From Candidatus Latescibacterota bacterium (GTDB lineage: Bacteria; Latescibacterota; UBA2968; UBA8231), in assembly GCA_022826515.1 (NCBI GenBank), contig JAJDUT010000096.1, positions 1-33,162 of the forward strand: a stretch of DNA of 33,162 nucleotides, read 5' to 3'. Each line of letters begins with the position of its first letter. Positions within the stretch are counted from its first letter, which is position 1. A program made the translations under genes and the position numbers. This document shows positions 22,706-31,121 of the stretch, in pieces. The notes beneath the pieces were generated by a model. The model had not been told where the DNA came from. It worked only from the letters and a program-made list of their open reading frames with translations, and made no database searches.

Positions 22706-24589
22706 CTTCAGGGCCTCGGCCTTTAACTGTGCACAGCGACGCGGCGCATACGGGGGCTGTTGGGTCTCGCGCAAATCAAAGCCAAAGGCGCGTTTGCTCA
22801 AAACGATAATCGGCGGCGCTTGAATCCGCTTGAAGTAATTGATCCGCACTTGGCGCTCCACCCATTCGAGATCTTCGATCCAACTGCGCGCATCCGGGAA
22901 GTACGCCCGAAATCGCGCCGCGTCGTCCCACTCCAACTTCTCTAGCAACACGCCCTCTATAAACCACTGCAACAAATCGCTACTGTGCCGCCGATATTCG
23001 ATGAACTGCCGCAGCACGGCGTCGTGGTATCCGTACTTAATCGGGTCGCCCAAGCCCTGCGTCACATCTTGGGCCTCCGACAACTCGGCACTGGGCACCA
23101 CCGAGCCGTCGAGCAAATTCTCCGGCACCACGACGCGGCCATAAACACCCTCATTGAGAAAGCGCGCCAGCGCAAAGACCTGCACCTTGTACAGGTCGGC
23201 AATCGGAGCCACCGCACCGCTGACATCCCCGTAGAGCGTGGCGTAACCCAAGGCGACCTCGGTCTTGTTGCCGTTAGACGTGAACACGAGTCCGTATTTG
23301 GCCGCTAAGCCGGAGAGCACATCGGCAAAGCGGATACGCGCCTGCACGTTCTCATCTACCAACCGAGTGTACTCGCCCTGACCCACGGAAAATTCCGCAC
23401 CCTGCACGAGCGCGGCTACGGCCTCGTACAACGATTCTATTGGGCAGCATAGATAATCAACACCTAGCGTGGCGCACAGCGAGCGGGCGTTGTCTTGGGT
23501 AACCGCGGCGTTAAAACGGGTCGGCATGTTGACCGCAAACACGCGCTCCGGGCCAAAGGCTCGTTCCAACAGACAGCAGACCACGCTGGAGTCCACGCCA
23601 CCGCTCGTCGCAATGAGGAACTTGCTTTCCGCGCCGCGCACATCATCCAAATGCCGCAACCCGGTAAGGATGCCCTCGTACTGAGCTTCAATCTCGCTTT
23701 GAGGCGGCGCGATCTCCCCGCAGCCCGTGAGCACGAGCTGTTCCCGCCACGGACGCGCACGGCACGCAATGTCCCCGCTAGCCGCGTACGCCGTGCTGTC
23801 GCCGTCAAACACAATGATGTTCTTGCCGTTGTTTTGCGCCCCAACTTGGTTGACGTAGAAAAACGGCAGGGGCGAGCGTGCCAATATCTGGCGCACCACG
23901 CGGTTGCGCTTGTCACTTTTTTGCCAAGTAAAGGGCGAGGACGAGAGGTTGAATACGGCCTCGGCCCCACGGCGGCGATACAGCGCCAGCGTGTCGAGAG
24001 GCTCGCCGCTGTGGCAGTAGTCCTCGCACCACATGTCCTCGCATAGCTGGACGCCAAAGCTAAAGGGCTGCCCGTCTTGGAGCCGCACCTTGTACGGGTG
24101 CAGCCAATCATCCAGCGGCCGACCCTCGGCCTCAGCCAAGTGGCGCAGCGAGAAAAAGTGCCGGTCGTCGTCAAAAAATCGGTAATTGGGATGCAAGGTC
24201 TTGGGGTGGACGCCACAGGGCAGTCCGGCGGGCACGGCTTCGCGCACCGCGTATTCGCCGTTGGCGCACACATAGACGGCATTGTACTTGCGCCGCCGTC
24301 CATCTTGGCCCTTGTGGCCTGGGTCCACCGCCACATTGCCAAAGATCACGATCAACCCAGTGCTAGCCCGACAAATCTCGTCGCTATACCCGGCAAAATC
24401 CTCGACGTAAGCGTCCATCTCCCACAAATCGCCAAGGATATAGCCGCTAATGCACAACTCGGAAAACACCACGACCTCAGCGCCAGCCTCCCGCGCTTGC
24501 GCGATAAAGGCCAGCATCCGCTCCGCATTCAGGTCGGGTCGCCCGGGCTTGACCTCCATCTGCACCAAGGCGATTGCGGGCAGACTCAT
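22676..24589 (-). CDS. nadE: Glutamine-dependent NAD+ synthetase
   Basis: A 637-residue two-domain enzyme that makes NAD+ from nicotinate adenine dinucleotide with glutamine as nitrogen donor. The N-terminal nitrilase-type glutaminase shows its triad: Glu44 (VFSELCISGY), Lys130 (HPKTLHPNYRFFD) and Cys183 (QLCEDMW). The synthetase domain has the ATP-binding SGGVDS loop (329-334) and a TSNGNKTEVALGYATLYGD segment. The ATG at 24587-24589 shares a base with the stop of the aminotransferase (TGATG); an upstream in-frame ATG at 24625 would overlap that gene. The C-terminal residues MNWELRIRN are encoded by AATTNNN repeats and are unlike the family. It completes a salvage operon with pncA and pncB. 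Confidence 0.95.
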   Translation of the reverse strand: MSLPAIALVQMEVKPGRPDLNAERMLAFIAQAREAGAEVVVFSELCISGYILGDLWEMDAYVEDFAGYSDEICRASTGLIVIFGNVAVDPGHKGQDGRRRKYNAVYVCANGEYAVREAVPAGLPCGVHPKTLHPNYRFFDDDRHFFSLRHLAEAEGRPLDDWLHPYKVRLQDGQPFSFGVQLCEDMWCEDYCHSGEPLDTLALYRRRGAEAVFNLSSSPFTWQKSDKRNRVVRQILARSPLPFFYVNQVGAQNNGKNIIVFDGDSTAYAASGDIACRARPWREQLVLTGCGEIAPPQSEIEAQYEGILTGLRHLDDVRGAESKFLIATSGGVDSSVVCCLLERAFGPERVFAVNMPTRFNAAVTQDNARSLCATLGVDYLCCPIESLYEAVAALVQGAEFSVGQGEYTRLVDENVQARIRFADVLSGLAAKYGLVFTSNGNKTEVALGYATLYGDVSGAVAPIADLYKVQVFALARFLNEGVYGRVVVPENLLDGSVVPSAELSEAQDVTQGLGDPIKYGYHDAVLRQFIEYRRHSSDLLQWFIEGVLLEKLEWDDAARFRAYFPDARSWIEDLEWVERQVRINYFKRIQAPPIIVLSKRAFGFDLRETQQPPYAPRRCAQLKAEALKMNWELRIRN

Positions 24590-25716
24590 CAGGCCATCAC
24601 GGGGACCCGAGCCTCGTGGATGCACTCGGCCAACAGCGGCACGCCCTCGCGGACCGCCTCCAGCGAGGCAAAGCCAAAGGCGAGGCGTATGGCTGGCACA
24701 TCCTCACGCCGGATGTGGAAGCCCTGCCCCCGCGCCACCACAATGCCGCGCTCAGCGCACAGGGCCATCAGGCGATCGCGATCCACCTCTTCGGGGAACT
24801 CGATCCATAGAAACATGCCGCCCACCGGCCGCGACCACGTACACAGGTCACTCGCGCCTTCTTCGAGACCGGCGAAGACGGCGTCGCGCTTTTCCTTGAG
24901 GATAGCATTGGTCTCGGCTAGGTGCTGCCACAGCCGGTCGCGGAACAGGGCCGCGCAGCTAGCAGCCGCCAGCAAGCTGTTGCCCCCGTCGTAGCGGCGG
25001 TCGAGAATTCGTCCCAACATAGGCGGCCGAGCCAACAAATAGCCCAACCGCACGCCGGGGCCCAAAATTTTGGACAGCGAGCCGATGTACAGGACGTTGG
25101 GGCTGTCGTCGAGCGCGTAGAGCGCCGGCTCTTCCGGCCCCTCAAAATGCACGTCGCCGTAGCAGTTGTCTTCCACCACAATGGTCTCGTAGTAGCGCGC
25201 CACTTCGAGCAGTTCGAGGCGGCGCTGCCTCGGCATGACCGAGCCGGTGGGATTTTGGTAGGTCGCCAAGGTATAAATAAAGCGCGGCCGGGTACCCTTG
25301 CGGCGCAAATCCGCCAAAACGTCGGCCAGCGCATCGACGCGCATGCCCTGCTCATCGAGCGGCACTCCGACCAACTCGGCTCCCAACCGCTTGTACGCGC
25401 CAATCGTCCCGGAATACGTCAGTTCCTCGGTGACGATCACGTCCCCCGGCCCTTCCATCAGCGCCTCGGCCACCAGCGTAACCGCCTGCATGGAGCCGTT
25501 CATCAGCGCGATGTGGTCGGCAGACACGTCGATGCCCTCGCGCTTGGATTCGCGCATGGCCATGACCTCGCGCAAACCCTGATGGCCCATGTCGCCGGGA
25601 TAGCGCACCAACTCTGCTCCCAACTCGCGCACAGCCTCGCTCGCCGCCTCGGCCAGCGCCTCCGTGGGGAACGAGCCGGGATCCGTGCGTCCACTGCCAA
25701 AATCGTATGTGCTCAT
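24589..25716 (-). CDS. PLP-dependent aminotransferase, class I/II
   Basis: A 375-residue fold-type I aminotransferase of the kind annotated as 2-aminoadipate/alpha-amino acid transaminase or MocR-like domain without the regulator. Visible motifs are Asn155-Pro156-Thr-Gly (YQNPTG), Asp183 (VVEDNCYGD) which contacts the pyridine nitrogen, and the Schiff-base lysine Lys216 in GSLSKILGPGVRLGY. AAAAGGAGC lies upstream of the ATG. It sits inside the NAD salvage operon between pncB and nadE, overlapping nadE by one base, so it is co-translated. No established role in NAD synthesis explains this; it may act on aspartate or a pyridine-related amino acid, or just share the promoter. Confidence 0.92.
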   Translation of the reverse strand: MSTYDFGSGRTDPGSFPTEALAEAASEAVRELGAELVRYPGDMGHQGLREVMAMRESKREGIDVSADHIALMNGSMQAVTLVAEALMEGPGDVIVTEELTYSGTIGAYKRLGAELVGVPLDEQGMRVDALADVLADLRRKGTRPRFIYTLATYQNPTGSVMPRQRRLELLEVARYYETIVVEDNCYGDVHFEGPEEPALYALDDSPNVLYIGSLSKILGPGVRLGYLLARPPMLGRILDRRYDGGNSLLAAASCAALFRDRLWQHLAETNAILKEKRDAVFAGLEEGASDLCTWSRPVGGMFLWIEFPEEVDRDRLMALCAERGIVVARGQGFHIRREDVPAIRLAFGFASLEAVREGVPLLAECIHEARVPVMA

Positions 25717-25728
25717 AACATGCTCCTT

Positions 25729-26754
25729 TTAGAGTTCCAATCGCTTGAGCCGGGGGTTTTCAGTAAGCCCCGGTATCCGTCCCCTCTTGGCCACGGGTCG
25801 ACCTTCTACTTCCTTGATGTCCGCAGTAAAATCAATCGCCGAGGCGGCGCTGATCGCGCTGCCGACGCCAAAGGCGTCCACCGGTGCCCCTGCCTCCCGG
25901 AAATAGCCGATCCGCTCGGCGTCCAAGCCGCCGGAGACCGCGATTTTTACATGGCCATGCCCGGCTTGGTCAAGTCTCGCTCGCACTTCCGCTACTAACT
26001 CAGCTGTGACGCGACCGCGCTCGCTGGGAGTATCCAGCCGCACCCCCCATAGCTTCTCGCCTAGGGCCTCTGCCAGCCGCAGGCTTTCTTCGGCTTCGTC
26101 CTTAAAGGTGTCAACCAGCGCGATGCGCTCAACCTCGGCGTCGATGTGGCGGTCAAATGCCTCGGCCGCCTTGAGCGTGTCGCCGAAGCACAAGATCAAG
26201 GCGTGGGACATGGTCCCGGTTGCCTCAATGCCAGCGAGAGCAGCCCCCTGCGGAGTGGCGCATCCGACGCACCCCCCGACGATGGCCGCGTATTCCATCC
26301 GGGCGCTGACCTCCGGGTGGATGTGCCGGGCACCAAAGCTGATAATCGGCACCCCGTCGGCTGCGGCCACGCACTCGGCCGCAGCCGTGGCCCACCCTGT
26401 CTCGCTGCTGAGCATCCCCAACAGCGCCGTCTCGTACAAACCGAACTGCCGGTAGGGCGCACGGATCCGCAATACGACTTCACGCGGCTCGATCCAATCC
26501 CCTTCGTCCAAGCTCCACACCTCCGCCTCCGCGCCGAGCACTTGCCGCAAGAGAGCCTGCGCCTCGCGCATACCGCAGATCAGAGCGTGCCGCCGAGTAA
26601 ACACCTCCATCGCCACGACCGGATTGAGCTGTTCGGCCGCGAGGATGTCGCAACCTCGGCGGAAGTAAATATCCGCGTTATCGCCCGCCAGCGTCGCAGC
26701 CGAGGGCGCGTATAGGCTTCGACTTGAGCTCAGCCGAAAGTCGCGCTCTACCAT
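25729..26754 (-). CDS. pncB: Nicotinate phosphoribosyltransferase family protein
   Basis: A 341-residue enzyme that would join nicotinate to PRPP to give nicotinate mononucleotide in NAD salvage. ATG at 26752-26754 is chosen because it overlaps the pncA stop as TGATG; an earlier in-frame ATG at 26808 lies inside pncA. Family landmarks are FGARHIHPE (138-148), the GTMSHAL segment with His184 (family GTMAHS), DTFKDEAEESLRLA, and the phosphate-binding end VSGGLDAERIGYF with GVGSAISAASAIDF. It is shorter than E. coli PncB, as in the bacterial type related to archaeal NAPRTases. It follows the deamidase and precedes the aminotransferase and NAD synthetase. Confidence 0.88.
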   Translation of the reverse strand: MVERDFRLSSSRSLYAPSAATLAGDNADIYFRRGCDILAAEQLNPVVAMEVFTRRHALICGMREAQALLRQVLGAEAEVWSLDEGDWIEPREVVLRIRAPYRQFGLYETALLGMLSSETGWATAAAECVAAADGVPIISFGARHIHPEVSARMEYAAIVGGCVGCATPQGAALAGIEATGTMSHALILCFGDTLKAAEAFDRHIDAEVERIALVDTFKDEAEESLRLAEALGEKLWGVRLDTPSERGRVTAELVAEVRARLDQAGHGHVKIAVSGGLDAERIGYFREAGAPVDAFGVGSAISAASAIDFTADIKEVEGRPVAKRGRIPGLTENPRLKRLEL

Positions 26755-27281
26755 CAGCGATTGGTGACCTGTGCCCCGAGAATCTTCTCTATATGCCCCA
26801 AGGCCCATTCGTGTTGTTGGGGATCAAAACTGGCGACGCAATCGGCTGGGACCTCGACCGGATAGTCGCGGTTGCGCAGCCCGGCCACGGTGTGCAGGAC
26901 GCAAATATCCGTGCAATCGCCCATCACCACGACTTTGTCCGGCGCGAGTTCATCCAACATCGCGGCCAACTCGGTCTCGAAAAAGGCACTGTAGCGCCGT
27001 TTTTTGACAATCTGCGCGTCTTCGGTCAACGGCGCTAGCTCGGCGATGATTTGCTCTTCCTCGCTCCCTTCAATGCAGTGCGGAGGAAACATCTCAAACT
27101 CGCGGTCGTTCGCAGTGTGGCTGTCTTGGGTAAAAAACAGCGCGGCCCCAGCGGCCTTTTCGCGCTCGACTCGCGCGGCGATTCGCGGGATAATCTCCCG
27201 TGCGTGGTCCCCGCAGTAGAGCGTCCCATCTGGACGCATAAAGCCGTTCTGCATATCCACGACAATCACGGCATTAGCCAT
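26754..27281 (-). CDS. pncA: Nicotinamidase (isochorismatase fold)
   Basis: A 175-residue isochorismatase-fold hydrolase that would convert nicotinamide to nicotinate. The triad can be read: Asp9 (VVDMQNGF), Lys93 or Lys94 (VKKRRYSAF) and Cys127 (GDCTDICVLHT). Metal ligands Asp53 and His55 (TQDSHTAND) and His68 (FPPHC) fit the nicotinamidase subgroup. AGGAGG lies eight bases upstream of the ATG. It is the first gene of the operon that continues to pncB, the aminotransferase and nadE, and its identity is reinforced by those neighbours. A nicotinate-mononucleotide adenylyltransferase is not in the window. Confidence 0.92.
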   Translation of the reverse strand: MANAVIVVDMQNGFMRPDGTLYCGDHAREIIPRIAARVEREKAAGAALFFTQDSHTANDREFEMFPPHCIEGSEEEQIIAELAPLTEDAQIVKKRRYSAFFETELAAMLDELAPDKVVVMGDCTDICVLHTVAGLRNRDYPVEVPADCVASFDPQQHEWALGHIEKILGAQVTNR

Positions 27282-27348
27282 CGCCTAGTCCTCCTATCCG
27301 TAGAAAGATAGCAATCCAGAAGATCTGAACGATTCAAGCAGCGGATCA

Positions 27349-27392
27349 TCTTGTACATCCTATTCTGCGTCCATCTGCGTCCATCTGCGGAT
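27349..27392. repeat. Intergenic repeat copy B (10-bp period TCTGCGTCCA)
   Basis: Nearly identical to 1862-1906: tcttgtacatccta, two tctgcgtcca units and tctgcggat. It ends 11 bp from the hisI stop (27404), on its 3' side. Both copies lie just after the stop of a minus-strand gene in the same orientation. Confidence 0.8.
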
Positions 27393-27403
27393 GATTTTAG
27401 AAT

Positions 27404-27829
27404 TCAAATCAGTTCAAGCCGGTCCCCCACCAGCCGCCTGTAGTAACACCCCAACCGCGCCCGACCGTCAGCGTCCACGGTGTGGCAGGCCCCCTCCCCT
27501 TTGAGCCGGACGCGGTACAACAGCGAATTTTGCTCGCAGTTGACGCGGATTTCGACCAGTTCGAGTACATTGCCCGAGGTCGCGCCCTTCACCCACAACT
27601 CGTTGCGCGACGTGCTCCAAAACGCGGCCACGCCCTCGCGCCGCGTATAGTTCAACGCCTCTTCATTAGCGTATCCCACGATCAGCACCTCGCCGCTATC
27701 CACGTCCTGCGCCACCACCGGCACCAAGCCCTCGCCACAGGCCGCGGCCTTCTGCAACTTGCCAAAATCCAAGGCCAACTGCTGCCCTTCCTCCACTTCC
27801 TCATGCGTCATATTCGCTCGTTCAACCAC
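27404..27829 (-). CDS. hisI: HisI-like phosphoribosyl-AMP cyclohydrolase, variant metal motif
   Basis: A 141-residue HisI-family protein. The start is a GTG at 27827-27829 because AGGAG lies six bases upstream; the next ATG (27811) would be too far. HisI opens the purine ring of phosphoribosyl-AMP in histidine synthesis. The SRNELWVKGATSGN block and the downstream GACHT and CYYRR Cys positions (115, 128) match. However, the metal-binding Asp-Cys-Asp-x-Asp of canonical HisI is Asn97-Cys98-Glu99-Gln100-Asn101. It stands alone, without other his genes, and is divergent to the dehydrogenase at 27921. Either this subgroup uses other ligands, or it has a different function. Confidence 0.75.
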   Translation of the reverse strand: MVERANMTHEEVEEGQQLALDFGKLQKAAACGEGLVPVVAQDVDSGEVLIVGYANEEALNYTRREGVAAFWSTSRNELWVKGATSGNVLELVEIRVNCEQNSLLYRVRLKGEGACHTVDADGRARLGCYYRRLVGDRLELI

Positions 27830-27866
27830 GACGATCTCCTATTGTCAGACTCCTTTTAACTAGACC

Positions 27867-27896
27867 TTGCCTCCCTCTCCAAGTCAAGTCTATATT
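27867..27896 (+). promoter_or_regulatory. Candidate promoter for the alcohol dehydrogenase gene
   Basis: TTGCCT (27867-27872), an 18-bp spacer and TATATT (27891-27896) resemble sigma-70 boxes, 25 bp before the start. It lies in the 91-bp gap between divergent genes. Chance occurrence is possible. Confidence 0.35.
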
Positions 27897-27920
27897 CCTC
27901 GCCCGAAAGGACAAAACCCT

Positions 27921-29195
27921 ATGCTGCTCGACACTGCCTACGAAATCGCCACTTCCAACATCCGCTTCGGCCCGGGCACCACCAAGGAGATCGGCATGGA
28001 TCTAAAGGACCGGGGACTGAAGCGGGTCATGGTCCTGACCGACCCAAACTTACGCGAGCAAGCACCCGTGCAGACGGCCTTAGCGGCCATTGCCGAGGCG
28101 GGCGTCGAGTACGCACTGTTCGACCAAGTGCGCGTCGAGCCGACCGACGCCTCGTTCAAGGCGGCGATTGAGTTCGCCCAACGAGGGTTTGACGGGTTCG
28201 TCGCCATCGGCGGAGGATCGGTGATGGACACGGCTAAAGCCGCCAACGTGTACACCACGTACCCAGCCGATTTCCTCACCTACGTCAACGCGCCTATCGG
28301 CCGAGGTGAGCCAGTGCCCGGCCCGCTCAAGCCGCTGATCGCCATTCCCACCACCGCTGGCACCGGCAGCGAGACCACGGGCGTGGCAATTTTCGATTTC
28401 GTCGAGATGAAGGCCAAGACCGGCATGGCCCACCGCTACATGCGCCCGACCTTGGGCATCGTCGATCCAGACAACACGCGCTCCATGCCGCCGCAGGTAG
28501 CCGCTTCAACCGGCCTCGACGTACTCTCACACGCCTTGGAATCCTACACGGCCCTCCCATTTGACCAGCGGCCCCGACCCGACCGGCCCCAACTGCGACC
28601 GGCCTACCAAGGCTCGAATCCCGTCAGCGACTTGTGGGCATTGGAGGCTTTGCGGTTGGTCGAGCAATTTTTGCCCCGCGCCGTGGCCGACCCCAGCGAC
28701 GACGAGGCCCGCAGCGCAATGTGCTTGGCCGCGGCCCTCGCCGGCATTGGCTTTGGCAACGCCGGCGTCCACTTGCCGCACGGCATGTCCTATCCAGTGG
28801 CTGGCATGGTGGAAAGCTATGTGCCCGAGGGATACGCCATCGATTACCCGCTGGTGCCGCACGGGTTTGCCGTGATCGTCAACTCGCCTGCGGTCTTCCG
28901 CTTCACCGCGCCGACTTGCCCCCAGCGGCATCTGCGGGCAGCCGAGGTCTTGGGGGCCGACTGCACCGGGGCGAAAGACGAGGACGCGGGCGCGATCTTA
29001 GCCGACCGCATCGTCTCCCTGATGCGCCAACTCGGCGCACCCAACGGCCTCAGCGCCCTCGGCTACGGAAGCCAGCACATCCCGGCACTGGTTGAGGGTA
29101 CGCTGCCGCAGCACCGAGTGACTAAGCTCTCGCCGCGAGCGGCAGATGCTGAGGAACTAGCGGGGATTTTTGAGGACGCGCTGAGTTACTGGTAG
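27921..29195 (+). CDS. Iron-containing alcohol dehydrogenase, hydroxyacid-oxoacid transhydrogenase type
   Basis: A 424-residue group III (iron-type) dehydrogenase. The ATG at 27921 is used because AAAGGA lies nine or ten bases upstream; the first in-frame start (27867) falls within the promoter region. The NAD-binding loop is GGGSVMD (97-103). Likely metal ligands are Asp200 and His204 (GLDVLSHALE), His287 (HLPHGMSYP) and His314 (PLVPHGFAV). The block FTAPTCPQRHLRAAEVLGAD is close to animal ADHFE1-type enzymes, which transfer hydride from 4-hydroxybutyrate to 2-oxoglutarate. This suggests a hydroxyacid-oxoacid transhydrogenase. No obvious partner gene for 4-hydroxybutyrate metabolism lies nearby. 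Confidence 0.88.
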   Translation: MLLDTAYEIATSNIRFGPGTTKEIGMDLKDRGLKRVMVLTDPNLREQAPVQTALAAIAEAGVEYALFDQVRVEPTDASFKAAIEFAQRGFDGFVAIGGGSVMDTAKAANVYTTYPADFLTYVNAPIGRGEPVPGPLKPLIAIPTTAGTGSETTGVAIFDFVEMKAKTGMAHRYMRPTLGIVDPDNTRSMPPQVAASTGLDVLSHALESYTALPFDQRPRPDRPQLRPAYQGSNPVSDLWALEALRLVEQFLPRAVADPSDDEARSAMCLAAALAGIGFGNAGVHLPHGMSYPVAGMVESYVPEGYAIDYPLVPHGFAVIVNSPAVFRFTAPTCPQRHLRAAEVLGADCTGAKDEDAGAILADRIVSLMRQLGAPNGLSALGYGSQHIPALVEGTLPQHRVTKLSPRAADAEELAGIFEDALSYW

Positions 29196-29306
29196 AGATC
29201 TGCTTTTAAGCAGAGGGTCTCCCACATTCTGTTCATTGTCGAATCTCCTCGGCATGTTAGTATATTATGTGAAGAATCCCGATTTAACGCTAGGAGGCAA
29301 TCCGGC

Positions 29307-29933
29307 ATGAACAGTGTTTTCATTTATTGGGACAACTCCAACATTTTTCACGAGGCACAACGGCTAGCGGAAGAGCGATGCGAAGGTGCCAATGCCCGTT
29401 ACCGCGTGCGCGTCAACTTTGACAATATACTGCGCCTAGCGCACGCCGATCGCCCGCTGAAAAAGGCACTTGCCACCGGCTCGGTGCCGCCAGAAATGCG
29501 CCAGTTGTGGAATCGAATGGAAGGCAAGGGCGTGGAAGTCCAACTGTTTGACCGAGGCAGCTCCGGGCGTGGCGAACAGGAAATGCCCGACCGGGTGTTG
29601 CAGTTACGCATGTTGGAAGATGCGCTGGATTACAACGGCACTCCCGGTATCGTAGTGTTGCTAACGGGCGACGGTGCCGGCTATCTCGAAGGCGCGGGTT
29701 TTCACAGCACTTTGGAGCGCATGCACAAGCGCGGGTGGCGGGTAGAAATCCTGTCATGGGCACATTCTTGCAACCAGCGGATGCGCCAATGGGCGCAAGA
29801 AAACGGCGTATTCGTCGCGTTGGACGACTTCTACGAGGCCATTACGTTCATGGAACCGTCTAGGCCGGGAGCGGAGCTTGCGTCCGCACGCGATTCCGCG
29901 GAATTGGACCTGTCGCAGAGGCCGACGGCCTGA
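29307..29933 (+). CDS. NYN domain (PIN-like) ribonuclease
   Basis: A 208-residue cytoplasmic protein with a NYN/DUF88 domain, the PIN-like nuclease fold of LabA and similar proteins. The N-terminal strand ends in YWDNSNIF with Asp9 and Asn10; the central acidic region includes Asp105 and Asp108 (LEDALD); the late motif is LLTGDGAG with Asp122. These acidic residues form the metal site in the family. The last 25 residues are variable and probably unstructured. AGGAGG lies nine bases before the ATG. It converges on the ATPase gene at 30024, 90 bp away, at the edge of a defence-like cluster. Confidence 0.88.
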   Translation: MNSVFIYWDNSNIFHEAQRLAEERCEGANARYRVRVNFDNILRLAHADRPLKKALATGSVPPEMRQLWNRMEGKGVEVQLFDRGSSGRGEQEMPDRVLQLRMLEDALDYNGTPGIVVLLTGDGAGYLEGAGFHSTLERMHKRGWRVEILSWAHSCNQRMRQWAQENGVFVALDDFYEAITFMEPSRPGAELASARDSAELDLSQRPTA

Positions 29934-30023
29934 TTGGGGGAGCGTCAGTTCGCGGGTGGCGGCGACTCGATTACAGCTATCGTTTGTAGAAAATTGCGGA
30001 CCGTGCTGAAGACGCTGTGGTCC

Positions 30024-31076
30024 CTATCGAACCTCAAGATTGTGGCGGATTGCAGCATCGATTGCGTTAGGTTTGTAGGTAACACAGCGATTTTCCGCGT
30101 CGTTAGCTTCAAGCCTATGCAGGCGAAACCTGTCCTGACTCAGAGATTCATGCGCCGCTTCTATACATTCAAAACTATGCGTGGTCGCAAATATCTGCGT
30201 GTGGAACTGCTTGGCTGCTTCGTCAATGGCTCGCCAGACATCGGGCAGCACGGAGTGGTGAATGCCGTTTTCAACCTCATCCACCAGAACGACACCATCC
30301 GGCATGGAAGCTATGGCCAAAACGAGCCGGGCGATTTGGGTCATGCCTTCGCCCATTGCTGATAGTGGTACCAGTTCTGACAGCCCAATATCCCCCCAAA
30401 TCATGGGGGTGCCGCTGGAGGAATTTTCCTCAATGCTTTGCAATCTCGGCTCGACAATCTGTAGTGCTTTTAATAGTAGAGACCCCTGTTTCTTCCTTCT
30501 CAATTGTCCCAGCCTTACAGCATCTCTTCGGATATTCCTAGTTCGAGACAAGAGAATTATCGCACCAAGCGAGACAATTGTAGTAGGCTGATTGACTTCA
30601 AACTCTTGTCCCTTCACACGTATCTGGCTTTCGACGCGTTTTCCCGAAGGATCGCTATACTGAAATGCGAGTGAAAGTTCGCTGAAATGGTCTGGCACCG
30701 AAGTTTCTTCCATAAGATCAAGAGCACTCTCAGGAGTGACTTGTCGCTCCGATGTTATTTTCAAAGCCAATTGACCATGCGACGTATCCTCTCCCTCAAT
30801 CTCAATGGCCCGTTCCATGTCCAGATCAGAGAAGAGCTGTTTCCACAAGGGGCCAATCATCGCTGGCGATACTCTACTCTCCAGTTCCAAGCCGCGAATA
30901 ATGTTGACATTTCTTGCCAGACGTGCGTCTCCGGCTCCAACTAGCAGAGAAATTGCCTCAAGTAAACTAGTCTTGCCGGAATTATTTTTGCCGGCAATGA
31001 GATTAATGCCGCTCAATTGGTCAATTTCAAGAGCGTTGAAGCCGCGAAAATTCCGTATCTGCAGGCGTTTCAACAT
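30024..31076 (-). CDS. AAA/ABC-type ATPase of the OLD/RecF-like group
   Basis: A 350-residue SMC/RecF-like ATPase with no long coiled coil. Walker A is GKNNSGKTS (29-37, Lys35). The ABC-like signature is LSAMGEGM (238-245), Walker B VVLVDEVENG (Asp266, Glu267), and the switch histidine His300 is in ATTHSFECI. This matches the AAA_15/AAA_21 group often found in phage-defence operons beside nuclease or TOPRIM proteins. No TOPRIM domain is present in this protein. AAAAGGAGC precedes the ATG. It is 45 bp downstream of the EDWDGEG gene 31122-31508 on the same strand and so may be co-transcribed with it. Confidence 0.88.
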   Translation of the reverse strand: MLKRLQIRNFRGFNALEIDQLSGINLIAGKNNSGKTSLLEAISLLVGAGDARLARNVNIIRGLELESRVSPAMIGPLWKQLFSDLDMERAIEIEGEDTSHGQLALKITSERQVTPESALDLMEETSVPDHFSELSLAFQYSDPSGKRVESQIRVKGQEFEVNQPTTIVSLGAIILLSRTRNIRRDAVRLGQLRRKKQGSLLLKALQIVEPRLQSIEENSSSGTPMIWGDIGLSELVPLSAMGEGMTQIARLVLAIASMPDGVVLVDEVENGIHHSVLPDVWRAIDEAAKQFHTQIFATTHSFECIEAAHESLSQDRFRLHRLEANDAENRCVTYKPNAIDAAIRHNLEVR

Positions 31077-31121
31077 GGCATTAGCTCCTTTTATTGACCT
31101 TCATGTAATGTGGTACTGGTT

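Noticed and set aside
29200..29213. CTGCTTTTAAGCAG hairpin after the dehydrogenase
   Set aside because: The stem is only five or six base pairs and no T-run follows, so a terminator is not supported.
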